The notes below the pieces were generated by a model that saw only the letters and a list, made by a program, of their open reading frames with translations, was not told where the DNA came from and did not search any database. From the NCBI GenBank assembly GCA_964587835.1, contig CAZPMN010000021.1, positions 1-45,143 of the forward strand: a DNA stretch of 45,143 bases, read 5' to 3'. This stretch comes from Erginobacter sp964587835 (GTDB lineage: Bacteria; Auribacterota; Erginobacteria; Erginobacterales; Erginobacteraceae). Of this stretch, positions 32,335-40,964 are shown piece by piece (within the stretch, counting starts at the first letter, position 1; every line of letters begins with the position of its first letter). Made by a program: the position numbers and the translations under genes.

Positions 32335-33378
32335 TCAGGTTGCCTGATAGGTGAGCACGGTAAAAGTCAGAAAAAGGGCGTTATGGAAAGCATGGATGAA
32401 GATCGGGACCAGGAGCGATCCGGTCCGTTGAAACCCCCGGGCCAGGAGCAGCCCGAGGCCGAAGATCGGAAGCCAGCCGAACCAGTTGAAGTGAAGGGTA
32501 GCGAAAAGGGCGGCGGTAATCGTCGCGGACCAGAACTTCCCGACCCTCCCGGAGAGGGCGGGGAGGAGTAAACCTCGGAAGAAGACCTCTTCCGCCAGGG
32601 GGGCGAAAATGATTCCGACGATCAGCAGAGGCAGGATCAGCACCCCCCTGCCCTCTTCCAGCAGGGGTTCGACCAGGGGATGGGATTGCCAGGGCAGGTG
32701 GAAGGTTCGAGTGATGGCCCAGGCGAGCAGCCCCAGGAGGAGTAACAGGGGAAAGAAGCAGATGTAACCCTTGAGCGCCTGTCTCAACCTCCTCCCCCAC
32801 TCCCCGGGCGAGTTGGAGATCAGAGCGGGGAGGCGGAATCCGGTTGCCCCGGCCGGAAGGAGGGCGGGCCCGGGAGAACGATATCGCCGGAGAAACAGCT
32901 CCGCCAGTCCAAGCAGGAGGAGGAACTGGAGAAAAGCGTTGATGAGCAGGAGCCAAGAGCGGGCCGGCGGCGGGGAGAACCCGAGCAGTCCGAGAAAAAT
33001 TCTTTCCCCGCGCACCAGGAGGAGGAAGCAGGCGAAAAAATAGACCGTCAGTCTGACCACCCCGGCTGGCCCCCAGGGGACGGAAGCCGCCGGCTCTGGA
33101 GGGAAGACCCGCCAGTTCCGGCGGGCAAACGCCTGGAGGTCCAGGACCAAGCCGGAGACGAGCAGGGTGAGGAAGATTATGCTCAAGAGTCTGAGCAGAA
33201 AGGCGGAGTGGGCCGGGGCATTCTCCGGTTCCAACAGCCTTCCGTAATCCTCCCAGCGGGTGACGTTCATCCTGCCGGAGGGAGGGGAAGGGGGGGCCGT
33301 GGTCAGCAGGACAAAGATAACCAGGAGCGCACCGAGCAGATAGCGGTCCTTACCGATTTTGGCCAGGATGCTCGTCAT
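32335..33378 (-). CDS. CPBP-family (CAAX/Abi) intramembrane metalloprotease
   Basis: A 347-residue polytopic membrane protein. The C-terminal CPBP domain has the glutamate pair motif APLAEEVFFRGLLLPAL, then TITAALFATLHFNWFGWLPIFGLGLLLA with the second motif His, and FIHAFHNALF with the third. This is the Rce1-like active-site set. N-terminal hydrophobic segments number about four. The substrate is unknown; bacterial members have been linked to processing of peptides and membrane proteins. Its ATG overlaps the apbE stop (ATGA), so it is translated with ApbE. Confidence 0.9.
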   Translation of the reverse strand: MTSILAKIGKDRYLLGALLVIFVLLTTAPPSPPSGRMNVTRWEDYGRLLEPENAPAHSAFLLRLLSIIFLTLLVSGLVLDLQAFARRNWRVFPPEPAASVPWGPAGVVRLTVYFFACFLLLVRGERIFLGLLGFSPPPARSWLLLINAFLQFLLLLGLAELFLRRYRSPGPALLPAGATGFRLPALISNSPGEWGRRLRQALKGYICFFPLLLLLGLLAWAITRTFHLPWQSHPLVEPLLEEGRGVLILPLLIVGIIFAPLAEEVFFRGLLLPALSGRVGKFWSATITAALFATLHFNWFGWLPIFGLGLLLARGFQRTGSLLVPIFIHAFHNALFLTFTVLTYQAT

Positions 33379-34424
33379 ATCCGTTTCTCCTCGGAAAGCG
33401 GAAAGCCCGAGGTCCGACGGACGGTGAACCCATCACCGTCCTTGATAATCAATAGTCCTTCACATTTCTCTTCGCTCTCCAGTGTCTCTAAACCGCGTTC
33501 CGGGCCGAGGACGAAGAGAGCGGTGGCCAGGGCGTCGGCGGTCAGGCAGTCGGGGGCGAGCACGGTGCTTTCGACCACTCCGGTCCGGGCGGGCTCTCCA
33601 GAGCGGGGATCGATGATGTGGGAGTAGCGGAGCCGATGGGATATGAAATAGTTCCGGTAATCTCCGGAGGTGGCGACGGCCCGGTCGGCCAGTTCGAGAA
33701 CGGCCAGGATCTCACCCTCCTGTCGAGGGTGTTCAACCCCGATCCGCCATCCCCTCCCCTCCGGATGACGGCCCAGGGCATAGATATCCCCCCCGGCGTC
33801 AATCAAGGCTTCTTTCACCCCGGCCGCGGTCAGAAGAGAGGCCAGCCGGTCGACCACATAACCCTTGGCCAGGGCGCCCAGGTCGATCTCCAGTTTCGGG
33901 GCGAGAAAACGGACCGTACGCGCCGACCGATCGAGTTTGATTTTTTCCCAGCCGACCCGGGAGAGGGCCGATTCGATCTCTTCCCGCGCGGGAGTCCGTC
34001 CTTCCCGCCGGGGGAAAAACCCCCAGACGTCCATCAGGGGACCGACGGTGATGTCAAAGGCGCCGCCGGTCAGGCGGCTGATCTCCAGGGCCCGGGAGAG
34101 CACCTCCCCCATCTCCGGACTGAGCTCCACCGCCGTCAAACCGGCTTGCCGGTTAATCCGGTTCAGTTCGCTGTCCGGATCGTACCGGCTGAATATCTTC
34201 TCCAGGCGGTCCGTCTCGGTCCAGCAACGCTCGATGATCCGAGCGGCCCGGTTGGGTTCGGATGGCCCCAGCTCCAGAGAGAGGATGGTCCCCATCGCGA
34301 GACGGGATTCCCGCACGGGCGGATCCCGCCGGCAGGCGGGGACGGACAGGCAGCCCAGAAGAATCAGAGCCAGCAGGGTCCTCCGGCCCGGAAAGGCGCG
34401 AGGACAGGCGAGCCGTAACTCCAT
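33375..34424 (-). CDS. apbE: FAD:protein FMN transferase (lipoprotein)
   Basis: It transfers FMN from FAD to Thr residues of exported flavoproteins such as Nqr/Rnf subunits. The 349-residue protein has a signal segment with lipobox LSVPAC near residue 31, then MGTILSLE, FDITVGPLMDVWGF, the metal/FAD site LEIDLGALAKGYVVDR and EALIDAGGDIYALG. It should face the periplasm. The ribosome site is weak. It lies after secG and is coupled to the CPBP gene. No Nqr or Rnf gene is in the window. Confidence 0.95.
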   Translation of the reverse strand: MELRLACPRAFPGRRTLLALILLGCLSVPACRRDPPVRESRLAMGTILSLELGPSEPNRAARIIERCWTETDRLEKIFSRYDPDSELNRINRQAGLTAVELSPEMGEVLSRALEISRLTGGAFDITVGPLMDVWGFFPRREGRTPAREEIESALSRVGWEKIKLDRSARTVRFLAPKLEIDLGALAKGYVVDRLASLLTAAGVKEALIDAGGDIYALGRHPEGRGWRIGVEHPRQEGEILAVLELADRAVATSGDYRNYFISHRLRYSHIIDPRSGEPARTGVVESTVLAPDCLTADALATALFVLGPERGLETLESEEKCEGLLIIKDGDGFTVRRTSGFPLSEEKRI

Positions 34425-34450
34425 CAGCAGAGAAATAAGCTATCCGGCGA

Positions 34451-34831
34451 CTAATCCCCGGGGGGAGGGACGGAAGCCGGAGCCTCCTCCGGAGGAACCG
34501 TTGCCGGAGCGGACGCTCCGGATGCCTCTTCGGCCCCGGCGTCCGAACGGGGCATCTCGAGGCCGGCGGCTTCAATTTCCCCGACCAGCGAAGAGGACTG
34601 TTGGGCGGAGATGAGAGCCAGGGCCAGGGAAAAACCCATAAAACAGATGGCGAGGACGGTGGTGGTCTTGGTCATCACGTCCCCGGCTCGAGCCCCGAAG
34701 ATAGTCTGCCCGCCGCCCCCTGATCCGAAAATTCCGGAGAGTCCGCTCCCCTTCCCGGACTGGAGCAGGATGACCACGATCAGGGAGACGCAGATGATAA
34801 CATAGAGGGCGATCAGAATCGTAAAAAGCAT
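34451..34831 (-). CDS. secG: Protein-export membrane protein SecG
   Basis: A small component of the SecYEG translocon. The 126-residue protein has the two membrane helices (ILIALYVIICVSLIVVILLQ and TTTVLAICFMGFSLALALI) separated by the family loop QSGKGSGLSGIFGSGGGGQTIFG. A Pro- and Ala-rich C-terminal tail of about 50 residues extends past the usual end. AGGAGA precedes the ATG. The tpiA-secG order is widely conserved. Confidence 0.94.
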   Translation of the reverse strand: MLFTILIALYVIICVSLIVVILLQSGKGSGLSGIFGSGGGGQTIFGARAGDVMTKTTTVLAICFMGFSLALALISAQQSSSLVGEIEAAGLEMPRSDAGAEEASGASAPATVPPEEAPASVPPPGD

Positions 34832-34928
34832 AAATTATCTTCTCCTGTATACGGAACAACCGACACGGGACAGTTCATATTACCCACAACCGGGTAGGAA
34901 TTCAAGTAGGAAAAGAGGATTTACCGTT

Positions 34929-35687
34929 TCAGAGAACCCCGGCGGTGGCAATCCGGACAAAGGAATCGGCCTGCAGACTGGCCCCGCCAATCAGGAAACC
35001 ATCCACGTCCTCCTGGGCGAGGAGTTCACGGGCGTTGTCGGGCTTGACCGAGCCCCCGTAGAGAATCCGGAGATTATCGGCGATGGCAGCGTCGTAATGT
35101 TCGCCGAACAACTCGCGGATGAACCGCTGGGTCTCCCCCGCCTGGCGAGGGGTGGCGGTCTTCCCGGTGCCGATCGCCCAGATCGGCTCGTAGGCGACCA
35201 CGATCCGGGCGACCTGGTCCCGCGACAGTCCCCGGATATCCGCCCCCAGTTGCTTGCGGAGAAACTCCTTGGTGACCTTCTGCTCGCGTTTATCCAGAGT
35301 CTCCCCCACGCAGAGGACCGGGGTCAGCCCGGAATGGAGGGCAGCCTGCAGTTTCCGGTTCACGTCCTCGTCGCTGTCGCCGAAGATCTCCCGTCGCTCG
35401 GAGTGGCCAACCAGGACATACGAGCAGCCGGCCGCCTTCAGCATCGGCCCGGAGACGCCACCGGTGAACGCCCCGGATTCCTCCCAGAAAAGGTCCTGGC
35501 CGCCTAAGGCGATCGCGCTCCCCTCCAACAGTTCCGAGACCGGGTAAAGAGCGACCGAGGGCGGACAGATCAGGAGATCGACCCTGGTACAACCGGCCAG
35601 TTCCTGTTTCAGTTGCCCGGCCAGTTCCAGCGCCTCGGGTACAGTTTTGTTCATCTTCCAGTTGCCGGCGATCAGTGGCTTTCGCAT
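34929..35687 (-). CDS. tpiA: Triose-phosphate isomerase
   Basis: It interconverts dihydroxyacetone phosphate and glyceraldehyde 3-phosphate. The 252-residue protein has the N-terminal GNWKMNK, the catalytic His in VGHSERR and Glu in VAYEPIWAIGTGK, and the phosphate-gripping ILYGGSVKPDN. Preceded by GGGAGC. It lies between pgk and secG in the gap-pgk-tpiA-secG series. Confidence 0.97.
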   Translation of the reverse strand: MRKPLIAGNWKMNKTVPEALELAGQLKQELAGCTRVDLLICPPSVALYPVSELLEGSAIALGGQDLFWEESGAFTGGVSGPMLKAAGCSYVLVGHSERREIFGDSDEDVNRKLQAALHSGLTPVLCVGETLDKREQKVTKEFLRKQLGADIRGLSRDQVARIVVAYEPIWAIGTGKTATPRQAGETQRFIRELFGEHYDAAIADNLRILYGGSVKPDNARELLAQEDVDGFLIGGASLQADSFVRIATAGVL

Positions 35688-35748
35688 ACATTGCTCCCTA
35701 TTGAAATTATCTGATGGTTGAATAATATCGGGCGGATGGAGCGGAGAT

Positions 35749-35783
35749 CTGATTACTGATCACCGCTTACTGATTACTGTCAT
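35749..35783. repeat. Heptamer array overlapping the 3' end of pgk
   Basis: CTGATTA-CTGATCA-CCGCTTA-CTGATTA-CTGTCAT, five 7-bp units. The pgk stop (35767-35769) and its last codons lie inside, so the array encodes the terminal residues NDSNQ. Confidence 0.8.
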
Positions 35784-36990
35784 TGAGGGCGGCGATCCCG
35801 GGCAGAGTTTTCCCTTCCAGGAACTCCAGCGATGCCCCGCCGCCGGTGGAGACGTGGGTGATCTTATCGGCCAGCCCGCTGAGATTGACCGCGGCAACGG
35901 AGTCGCCCCCGCCGATAATAGAGACGGCGGAAGAGTCGGCCAGGGCCCGGGCAATCTCCATCGTCCCGGCGGCAAAAGGTTCCATCTCAAAGACCCCCAT
36001 CGGCCCATTCCAGAAGACGGTTCCCGCGGCAAGGATCTTCTCCCGATAAAGCCGGGCGGTTTCGGGCCCGATATCCATCCCCATCCAGCCCTCCTCGATC
36101 CCGTCCCGGGGGACAACTTTGAACTCGGCGTCGGCGGCGAAACGGTCGGCCGCCACGTGATCAACCGGGAGGATGACTTCCACCTCCCGTTTCCCGGCCC
36201 GCTCGAGGATACTCCCCACCAGTCCGGCGAGATCTATCTTCTCCCCGTCGGAACCATCCGTCTCCTTCTCCACCCGGGAGGAGCCGACCGGAACCCCGGT
36301 CGCCTGGAGAAAGGTATAGGCCATTGCCCCGCCGATCAACAGCATATCCACCCGCTCGATCAGGCTTTCGATCACGGTGATTTTGTCCGAGACCTTGGCC
36401 CCGCCGAGGATCGCGACCAGGGGGCGGCGGGGGGCGGTCAGGACGGAACCGAGGTATTCAATCTCCTTCTGGAGCAGGTAACCGGCGGCGGCCGGTTGAA
36501 GATAAGCGGCGACCCCGACCATCGAGGCGTGGGCGCGGTGGGCGGTGCCGAAGGCGTCGTCGATATAGAGGTCGGCCAGCTCGGCCAGCTGCCGGGCGAA
36601 TCCGTCGTCGCCGGCTTTCTCACCGGAGTGGAAACGAAGGTTCTCGAGGAGGATAACATCCCCCTCGTTCATCTTCGCCACCACCGCTTGGGCCTTCGGC
36701 CCCACGCAGTCGTCGCCGAAAGCCACCGGGCGGCCCAGCAGTTCGCCGAGCCTCTTCGCCGCCGCGGCCAAGCTGAAGGCGGGATCGGGTTTGCCTTTCG
36801 GGCGGCCGAGGTGCGAGACCAGGATCGCCTTCCCCCCCTCCTCGATCACCCGCCGGATGGTCGGGAGGGCCGCCCGAATCCGGGTGTCGTCAGTGATCCG
36901 GCCGTTTCCGTCGAGCGGCACGTTGAAGTCGACTCGGATCAGGGCTTTTTTGCCCTTCAGGTCCAGGTCCTGGATACCGAGCTTTTTCAT
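35767..36990 (-). CDS. pgk: Phosphoglycerate kinase
   Basis: It makes ATP from 1,3-bisphosphoglycerate. The 407-residue protein has RVDFNVPLDG, the substrate Arg and His residues in VSHLGRPKG and ENLRFHSGEK, VAILGGAKVSDK, and the nucleotide-binding GPMGVFE and GGGDSVAA motifs. Family length is normal (about 395), except that the last residues (NDSNQ) come from a heptamer repeat. The ribosome site is weak. It lies 72 bp after gap. Confidence 0.97.
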   Translation of the reverse strand: MKKLGIQDLDLKGKKALIRVDFNVPLDGNGRITDDTRIRAALPTIRRVIEEGGKAILVSHLGRPKGKPDPAFSLAAAAKRLGELLGRPVAFGDDCVGPKAQAVVAKMNEGDVILLENLRFHSGEKAGDDGFARQLAELADLYIDDAFGTAHRAHASMVGVAAYLQPAAAGYLLQKEIEYLGSVLTAPRRPLVAILGGAKVSDKITVIESLIERVDMLLIGGAMAYTFLQATGVPVGSSRVEKETDGSDGEKIDLAGLVGSILERAGKREVEVILPVDHVAADRFAADAEFKVVPRDGIEEGWMGMDIGPETARLYREKILAAGTVFWNGPMGVFEMEPFAAGTMEIARALADSSAVSIIGGGDSVAAVNLSGLADKITHVSTGGGASLEFLEGKTLPGIAALNDSNQ

Positions 36991-37062
36991 AGGATTGCGG
37001 GACCTGGACGGAAAAAATACGAAAAGGACTTAAAGGACATCAAGGACGCCGGGATCCGCTAT

Positions 37063-38070
37063 CTACTCGGCCATTCTCCGCAACAGGTCGACGCAGCGGG
37101 CCGAGTAGCCCCACTCGTTGTCGTACCAGGAAAGAACCTTGACCATCCGGCCGCCGACCAGCATGGTCGCTTGGGAATCGAAGATCGAGGAGGCGGGGTT
37201 ACCGACAATATCGATGGAGACGATCGGATCGGTCTCGTAGGCCAGGATTCCCTGCATCGGCCCTTCAGCGGCGGCCTGCATCGCCGCGTTGACCTCCTCC
37301 ACCGTAACCTCGCGGCCCAGTTCCACGGTCAGGTCGACCAGGGAGCCGTCCGGCGTCGGAACCCGGATGGCGCACCCGTCGAGCTTCCCGGCCAGATCCG
37401 GCATGACCTTCCCAACCGCCTTGGCGGCCCCGGTGGTGGTGGGGATCATGGAAACGGCGGCCGCTCGGGCCCGGCGGAGATCGGAATGGGGCAGGTCGAG
37501 GATCCGCTGGTCGTTGGTATAAGCGTGGATGGTGGTCATCAATCCGTGGACGATCCCGAAGGAATCGTTGAGGACCTTGGCCACCGGCGCCAGGCAATTG
37601 GTGGTGCAGGAGGCGTTGGAGATAAACCGCAGGTCCGGTTTCAGGTCCTCACCGTTGACCCCGAGAACGATCAGCTTCACCTCGCCTTCGGGATCATCCT
37701 TCGGCGGAACGGTGAGCAAGACTTTCTTCGCTCCGGCGGCGATATGCTTTTTCAGGTCGGCGACGGCCCGGAATACCCCGGTCGCCTCGATCACCAGATC
37801 CGCTCCCGCTTCCGCCCAGGGGAGTTCAGCCGGGTCCTTGATCGAGCAGACCCGGGTCTCCCGGCCGTTGACAACCAGGTTCCCTTCCCGGACTTCCACC
37901 GTGCCGGCGAACTTCCCGTGGACCGAGTCGTACTTGAGCAGATGGGCCAGGGTGGCGGCGTCGGTCAGGTCGTTGATCGCCACTACCTCCAGGTCACTGG
38001 AGCTGGCAATAATCCGGAAAATCTGGCGGCCGATCCGGCCGAACCCGTTGATGCCGACTTTAACTGTCAT
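37063..38070 (-). CDS. gapA: Glyceraldehyde-3-phosphate dehydrogenase
   Basis: It oxidises glyceraldehyde 3-phosphate to 1,3-bisphosphoglycerate with NAD. The 335-residue protein has the NAD-binding start KVGINGFGRIGRQIFRI, the catalytic Cys in SNASCTTNCLAPV, HAYTNDQRILDLPH and the C-terminal WYDNEWGYS. Asn at the end of strand 2 (INDLTD) favours NAD over NADP. GAGGAG precedes the ATG. A heptamer array lies just upstream (38089-38123). Confidence 0.97.
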   Translation of the reverse strand: MTVKVGINGFGRIGRQIFRIIASSSDLEVVAINDLTDAATLAHLLKYDSVHGKFAGTVEVREGNLVVNGRETRVCSIKDPAELPWAEAGADLVIEATGVFRAVADLKKHIAAGAKKVLLTVPPKDDPEGEVKLIVLGVNGEDLKPDLRFISNASCTTNCLAPVAKVLNDSFGIVHGLMTTIHAYTNDQRILDLPHSDLRRARAAAVSMIPTTTGAAKAVGKVMPDLAGKLDGCAIRVPTPDGSLVDLTVELGREVTVEEVNAAMQAAAEGPMQGILAYETDPIVSIDIVGNPASSIFDSQATMLVGGRMVKVLSWYDNEWGYSARCVDLLRRMAE

Positions 38071-38088
38071 AACTCTCCTCCTTGAAAT

Positions 38089-38123
38089 CTGATTACTGGT
38101 TACTGGTTACTGCTTACTGCTTA
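38089..38123. repeat. Heptamer array upstream of gapA
   Basis: CTGATTA-CTGGTTA-CTGGTTA-CTGCTTA-CTGCTTA, five units of period 7. It begins 19 bp before the gapA ATG on the minus strand, next to the ribosome site, and leaves little room for a promoter in the 94-bp gap. Confidence 0.85.
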
Positions 38124-38164
38124 TTGTTCTCCGAAAGAGGGCACATACTACTACGCCCCCTGTC

Positions 38165-40021
38165 TCAGTCAAGGCTTTTGGTCTTTTCCGCCGCGCGGAC
38201 CCTCCGGACCAGTTCCCGGGGGATGGTCCAGAGGTTGAGGGGGCTGACCAGGTAGAGGCCATCGAGCTCCTCCCTGATCTCCCCGATCAATTCCCAGGCG
38301 ATCTCCAATCCGGCCCGCCGCTGGGCGGGGCGGTCTCCGGCCGAACGCAGCCGGTCCCTGACTTCCTCCGGGATGCTCATCCCCGGAACCTCGTTGGTCA
38401 TAAATTCCGCGTTTCTCAGCGAAATCAGCGGGTAGATCCCGATGAACATCTTGATCTCGATCCCCGCGCAGGCGGCGATTACCTCCCGCGCCCGGGAGGC
38501 GGAGAAGACCGGCTGGGTCATCGCAAAGCGAGCGCCGGCGGAAGCTTTCTTGCGCAGCTTGGCGACCTCGACTTCGAGGTTGACCGCGTTGGCGTTGAAG
38601 GCCACCCCGATGGAAAAATCGGTCGGGCGGGCCAGATCCTCGCCGGAAAGGAGATGGCCCCGGTTGAGCTGATCGGCCATCCCGGCCAGGTGAATGCTGT
38701 TGACAGCGAAGATCGCCCGCTTCTCGGTCCCGTCCCCCTTCCCCACCGGGTCGCCGGTCACCGCCAGAACCGCCTCCAGGCCGCTGACCGCCGCTCCCAG
38801 CAAGAGCGACTGCAGACCGAGCACGCTATGGTCCCGGGTGGTCAGGTGGGGGATCGCCTGGATCCCGGCCCGGCGTCGGACCTCGGCCGCGGCACAGACC
38901 GAGGAGACCCGGAGGGCGGCCAGGGGATTCTCGGCCATTGAAATTGCGTCCGCCCCGGCGTTCTTGACCGTCACCGCCCCCTCCACCACCTTTTCCAGAT
39001 CGGGGGAGGCCGGGGGGTCGATCTCGACGATAATCGGGAGACGAGCCCCACTCAACCCGGAGAGAAATCCCCCTTCGGCCGAGATCCTCGGAGGGGGAGG
39101 AGGCGGCCGAAATACCTGATGGGACCGGGGACGGTGCCGGGCGGTTAGCATCTCGTCCAGGGCCCGGCGCCAGGCCCGAATATGCCGGGGGGTGGTTCCG
39201 CAACAGCCTCCAATCAGCCGGGCGCCGAGTTCGACCAGTTCCCGGCACTTGTGGGCGAAATAATCCGGGGCAGCGGGATAGAGAATCCGGCCCTGGACCG
39301 CTTCCGGCACCCCGGCGTTGGGGAAGGCAGAGAGCAACGCCCCCTCCACTCGAGCCGCCCCCTTGAGAACCTCGCGGACCGAGGCAAAACCGCCGCCGCA
39401 GTTGGAGCCGAAGACGACCGCGCCCGACTTCAGGGCCCGGCGGCAATACTCCTCGGAGGTGGCCCCGAAGATGGAGATTCCCCGACCGGAATGAGCCATC
39501 TGGGCGATTACCGGCAGCCCGGAAGCTTCCCGGGCTGCCTGCAAGGCCAGGGAGAGGTTCTCCCATTCCTCGAAGGTCTCCAGGATGATCAGATCCACCC
39601 CGCCCGCAACCAGAGCATCGATCTGTTCCCGGTAAGCTTCCAGCAGCTCCCGGGCGGCCGAACTGCCCGGGGTGAGCGGTTCCCGATCGGGGCTGGGGAT
39701 CATCCCCACCGCCCCGGCCACCAAAACCCCATCGTCGGCAGCCGACCGGGCCAGTTCCGCCGCCACCCGGTTGATCTTGGCCACCTGATTCCCGTAACCG
39801 GAGGATCGGAGCCGGATGCGATTAGCCCCGAAGGTGTTGGTCTCGATTAGGTCCGCCCCGGCGGCCACGTATTCCTGGTGGACGGACCGGACCACGGAGG
39901 GATCGGTCAGGCAGAGCGCTTCAAAATTCCGGCCGGGACCGACACCGCGGGCGAGGAGATAAGTACCCATCGCCCCATCCCCGACCAGGATCCGGCTTTT
40001 GATCTCTTCAAGAAAATTCAC
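38165..40021 (-). CDS. yitJ: Bifunctional homocysteine S-methyltransferase / methylenetetrahydrofolate reductase
   Basis: The 618-residue protein joins two enzymes. Residues 1 to about 290 are a homocysteine methyltransferase (GDGAMGTYL, LIETNTFGANRIRL, zinc ligand in FGSNCGGG, zinc pair in LIGGCCGTTPRHI). About 325-600 is a MetF-type 5,10-methylenetetrahydrofolate reductase (VEIDPPASPDLEKVVEGA, AIPHLTTRDHS, LAVTGDPVGKG, FAMTQPVF). Domain order matches Bacillus YitJ. It should link one-carbon folate to methionine, and MtnA downstream belongs to methionine salvage. The start is GTG at 40021 with a weak AGAAG site. Confidence 0.95.
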   Translation of the reverse strand: MNFLEEIKSRILVGDGAMGTYLLARGVGPGRNFEALCLTDPSVVRSVHQEYVAAGADLIETNTFGANRIRLRSSGYGNQVAKINRVAAELARSAADDGVLVAGAVGMIPSPDREPLTPGSSAARELLEAYREQIDALVAGGVDLIILETFEEWENLSLALQAAREASGLPVIAQMAHSGRGISIFGATSEEYCRRALKSGAVVFGSNCGGGFASVREVLKGAARVEGALLSAFPNAGVPEAVQGRILYPAAPDYFAHKCRELVELGARLIGGCCGTTPRHIRAWRRALDEMLTARHRPRSHQVFRPPPPPPRISAEGGFLSGLSGARLPIIVEIDPPASPDLEKVVEGAVTVKNAGADAISMAENPLAALRVSSVCAAAEVRRRAGIQAIPHLTTRDHSVLGLQSLLLGAAVSGLEAVLAVTGDPVGKGDGTEKRAIFAVNSIHLAGMADQLNRGHLLSGEDLARPTDFSIGVAFNANAVNLEVEVAKLRKKASAGARFAMTQPVFSASRAREVIAACAGIEIKMFIGIYPLISLRNAEFMTNEVPGMSIPEEVRDRLRSAGDRPAQRRAGLEIAWELIGEIREELDGLYLVSPLNLWTIPRELVRRVRAAEKTKSLD

Positions 40022-40084
40022 GATCTTCTGGGTTGCGGACCGGAACTACTCGATCCCCTCACCCCACCCCTTTTTTTTTGACGG

Positions 40085-40280
40085 GATAACAAGATTAACA
40101 GGATGTTTTGGGGAATAGGGAATGGGGAATGGGGAATGGTAATCAGTAATCAGTGATCGGCGATCGGTGGTCCGGGGGCCGGGTGCTATGCGCCATGCGC
40201 TACGCACTATGACTGCTCTTACTGCTATTTCCCGTTCCTTAATCCTTTAGTCCCAAAACTATCCTGTCAATCCTGTTATC
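40085..40280. repeat. Intergenic repeat cluster bounded by 20-bp inverted repeats
   Basis: The 309-bp gap upstream of yitJ holds period-7 arrays: GGGGAAT units (40110-40137), TAATCAG units (40139-40173) and CTATGCG-CCATGCG-CTACGCA-CTATGAC (40186-40213). The boundary sequences at 40085-40104 and 40261-40280 are inverted copies with 18 of 20 matches (core ATCCTGT). The ATCCTGT motif repeats a third time to 40286. No gene was found. Confidence 0.7.
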
Positions 40281-40330
40281 CTGTCTATAGTTCATCCGGT
40301 TATCCCATCCGGCAGATCTTGCTCTTAGAA

Positions 40331-40834
40331 TCAGTCTCCGAGAACGATCAGGCGGGAGCGGGCGATGGCGTCGTTCAATTCTTCGAGCGGAATATTGAAC
40401 TCCTCGAGCCGGGAGGTGTACGGGTAGAGAATAACTTCGGTCTGCAATCCGTTGCCCAGGGCCAGGACCAGGTGCTCGGCCCCTTCCCGGAGCGGGAAAA
40501 GGAGGGTGAAGACGGTCTGGCCCTTGAAGCTGCGCTGATGGATTCGCGACATCGGGTTCCGGGAGGGGTCGATATAGGCCTCCCGGGCCTCGCCCAGCAG
40601 ATTTTTTTTATCTCCGTAGTACCGCAAACACCAGCCCATCCCCTTCGCCCAGGTCGGAGTGTCCAGCGTGAAGGTGACCTCCAGCACTTGATCTCCCGGC
40701 ACTGCTCCGGGCGCGGGATTGGCAACATACCTGACCCTCCGGATCGTCACCGGATCCCGCCCTCCCGCCCGGAGGGCGGGGATGAAAATCACCGCTCCGA
40801 AGCAGGCCAGCAGAACCGTCGATTTGATCTTCAT
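40331..40834 (-). CDS. Exported protein of unknown function
   Basis: A 167-residue protein with a signal peptide (MKIKSTVLLACFGAVIFIPALRAGG). The mature part is mostly beta-prone, with VLEVTFTLDTPTWAKGMGWCLRYYGDKKN and a hydrophobic FTLLFPLREGAEHLVLALGNG. I recognise no family. The open frame is longer (to 41041) but the ATG at 40834 has a strong GGAGG site and the signal peptide directly after it. It is 130 bp after the HExxH membrane protein gene, at the end of the fts cluster. It may act in the envelope, but no function can be assigned. Confidence 0.7.
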   Translation of the reverse strand: MKIKSTVLLACFGAVIFIPALRAGGRDPVTIRRVRYVANPAPGAVPGDQVLEVTFTLDTPTWAKGMGWCLRYYGDKKNLLGEAREAYIDPSRNPMSRIHQRSFKGQTVFTLLFPLREGAEHLVLALGNGLQTEVILYPYTSRLEEFNIPLEELNDAIARSRLIVLGD

Positions 40835-40964
40835 CTTCTTTCCTCCCGAAAATGTATTCCCAAACGGTCGATAATTCAACCGGGCTGGCAGGAAGTATAT
40901 AAGAAGACACCGCCGGGGAGAAAGGTTTTTCCCCGGGACCGGGCACGGGGGGAAGGGCCGGCAT

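Noticed and set aside
35854..38085. Open frame of 743 codons on the plus strand
   Set aside because: It is antisense to pgk and gapA, both of which are complete with all catalytic motifs; high GC makes long shadow frames common here.
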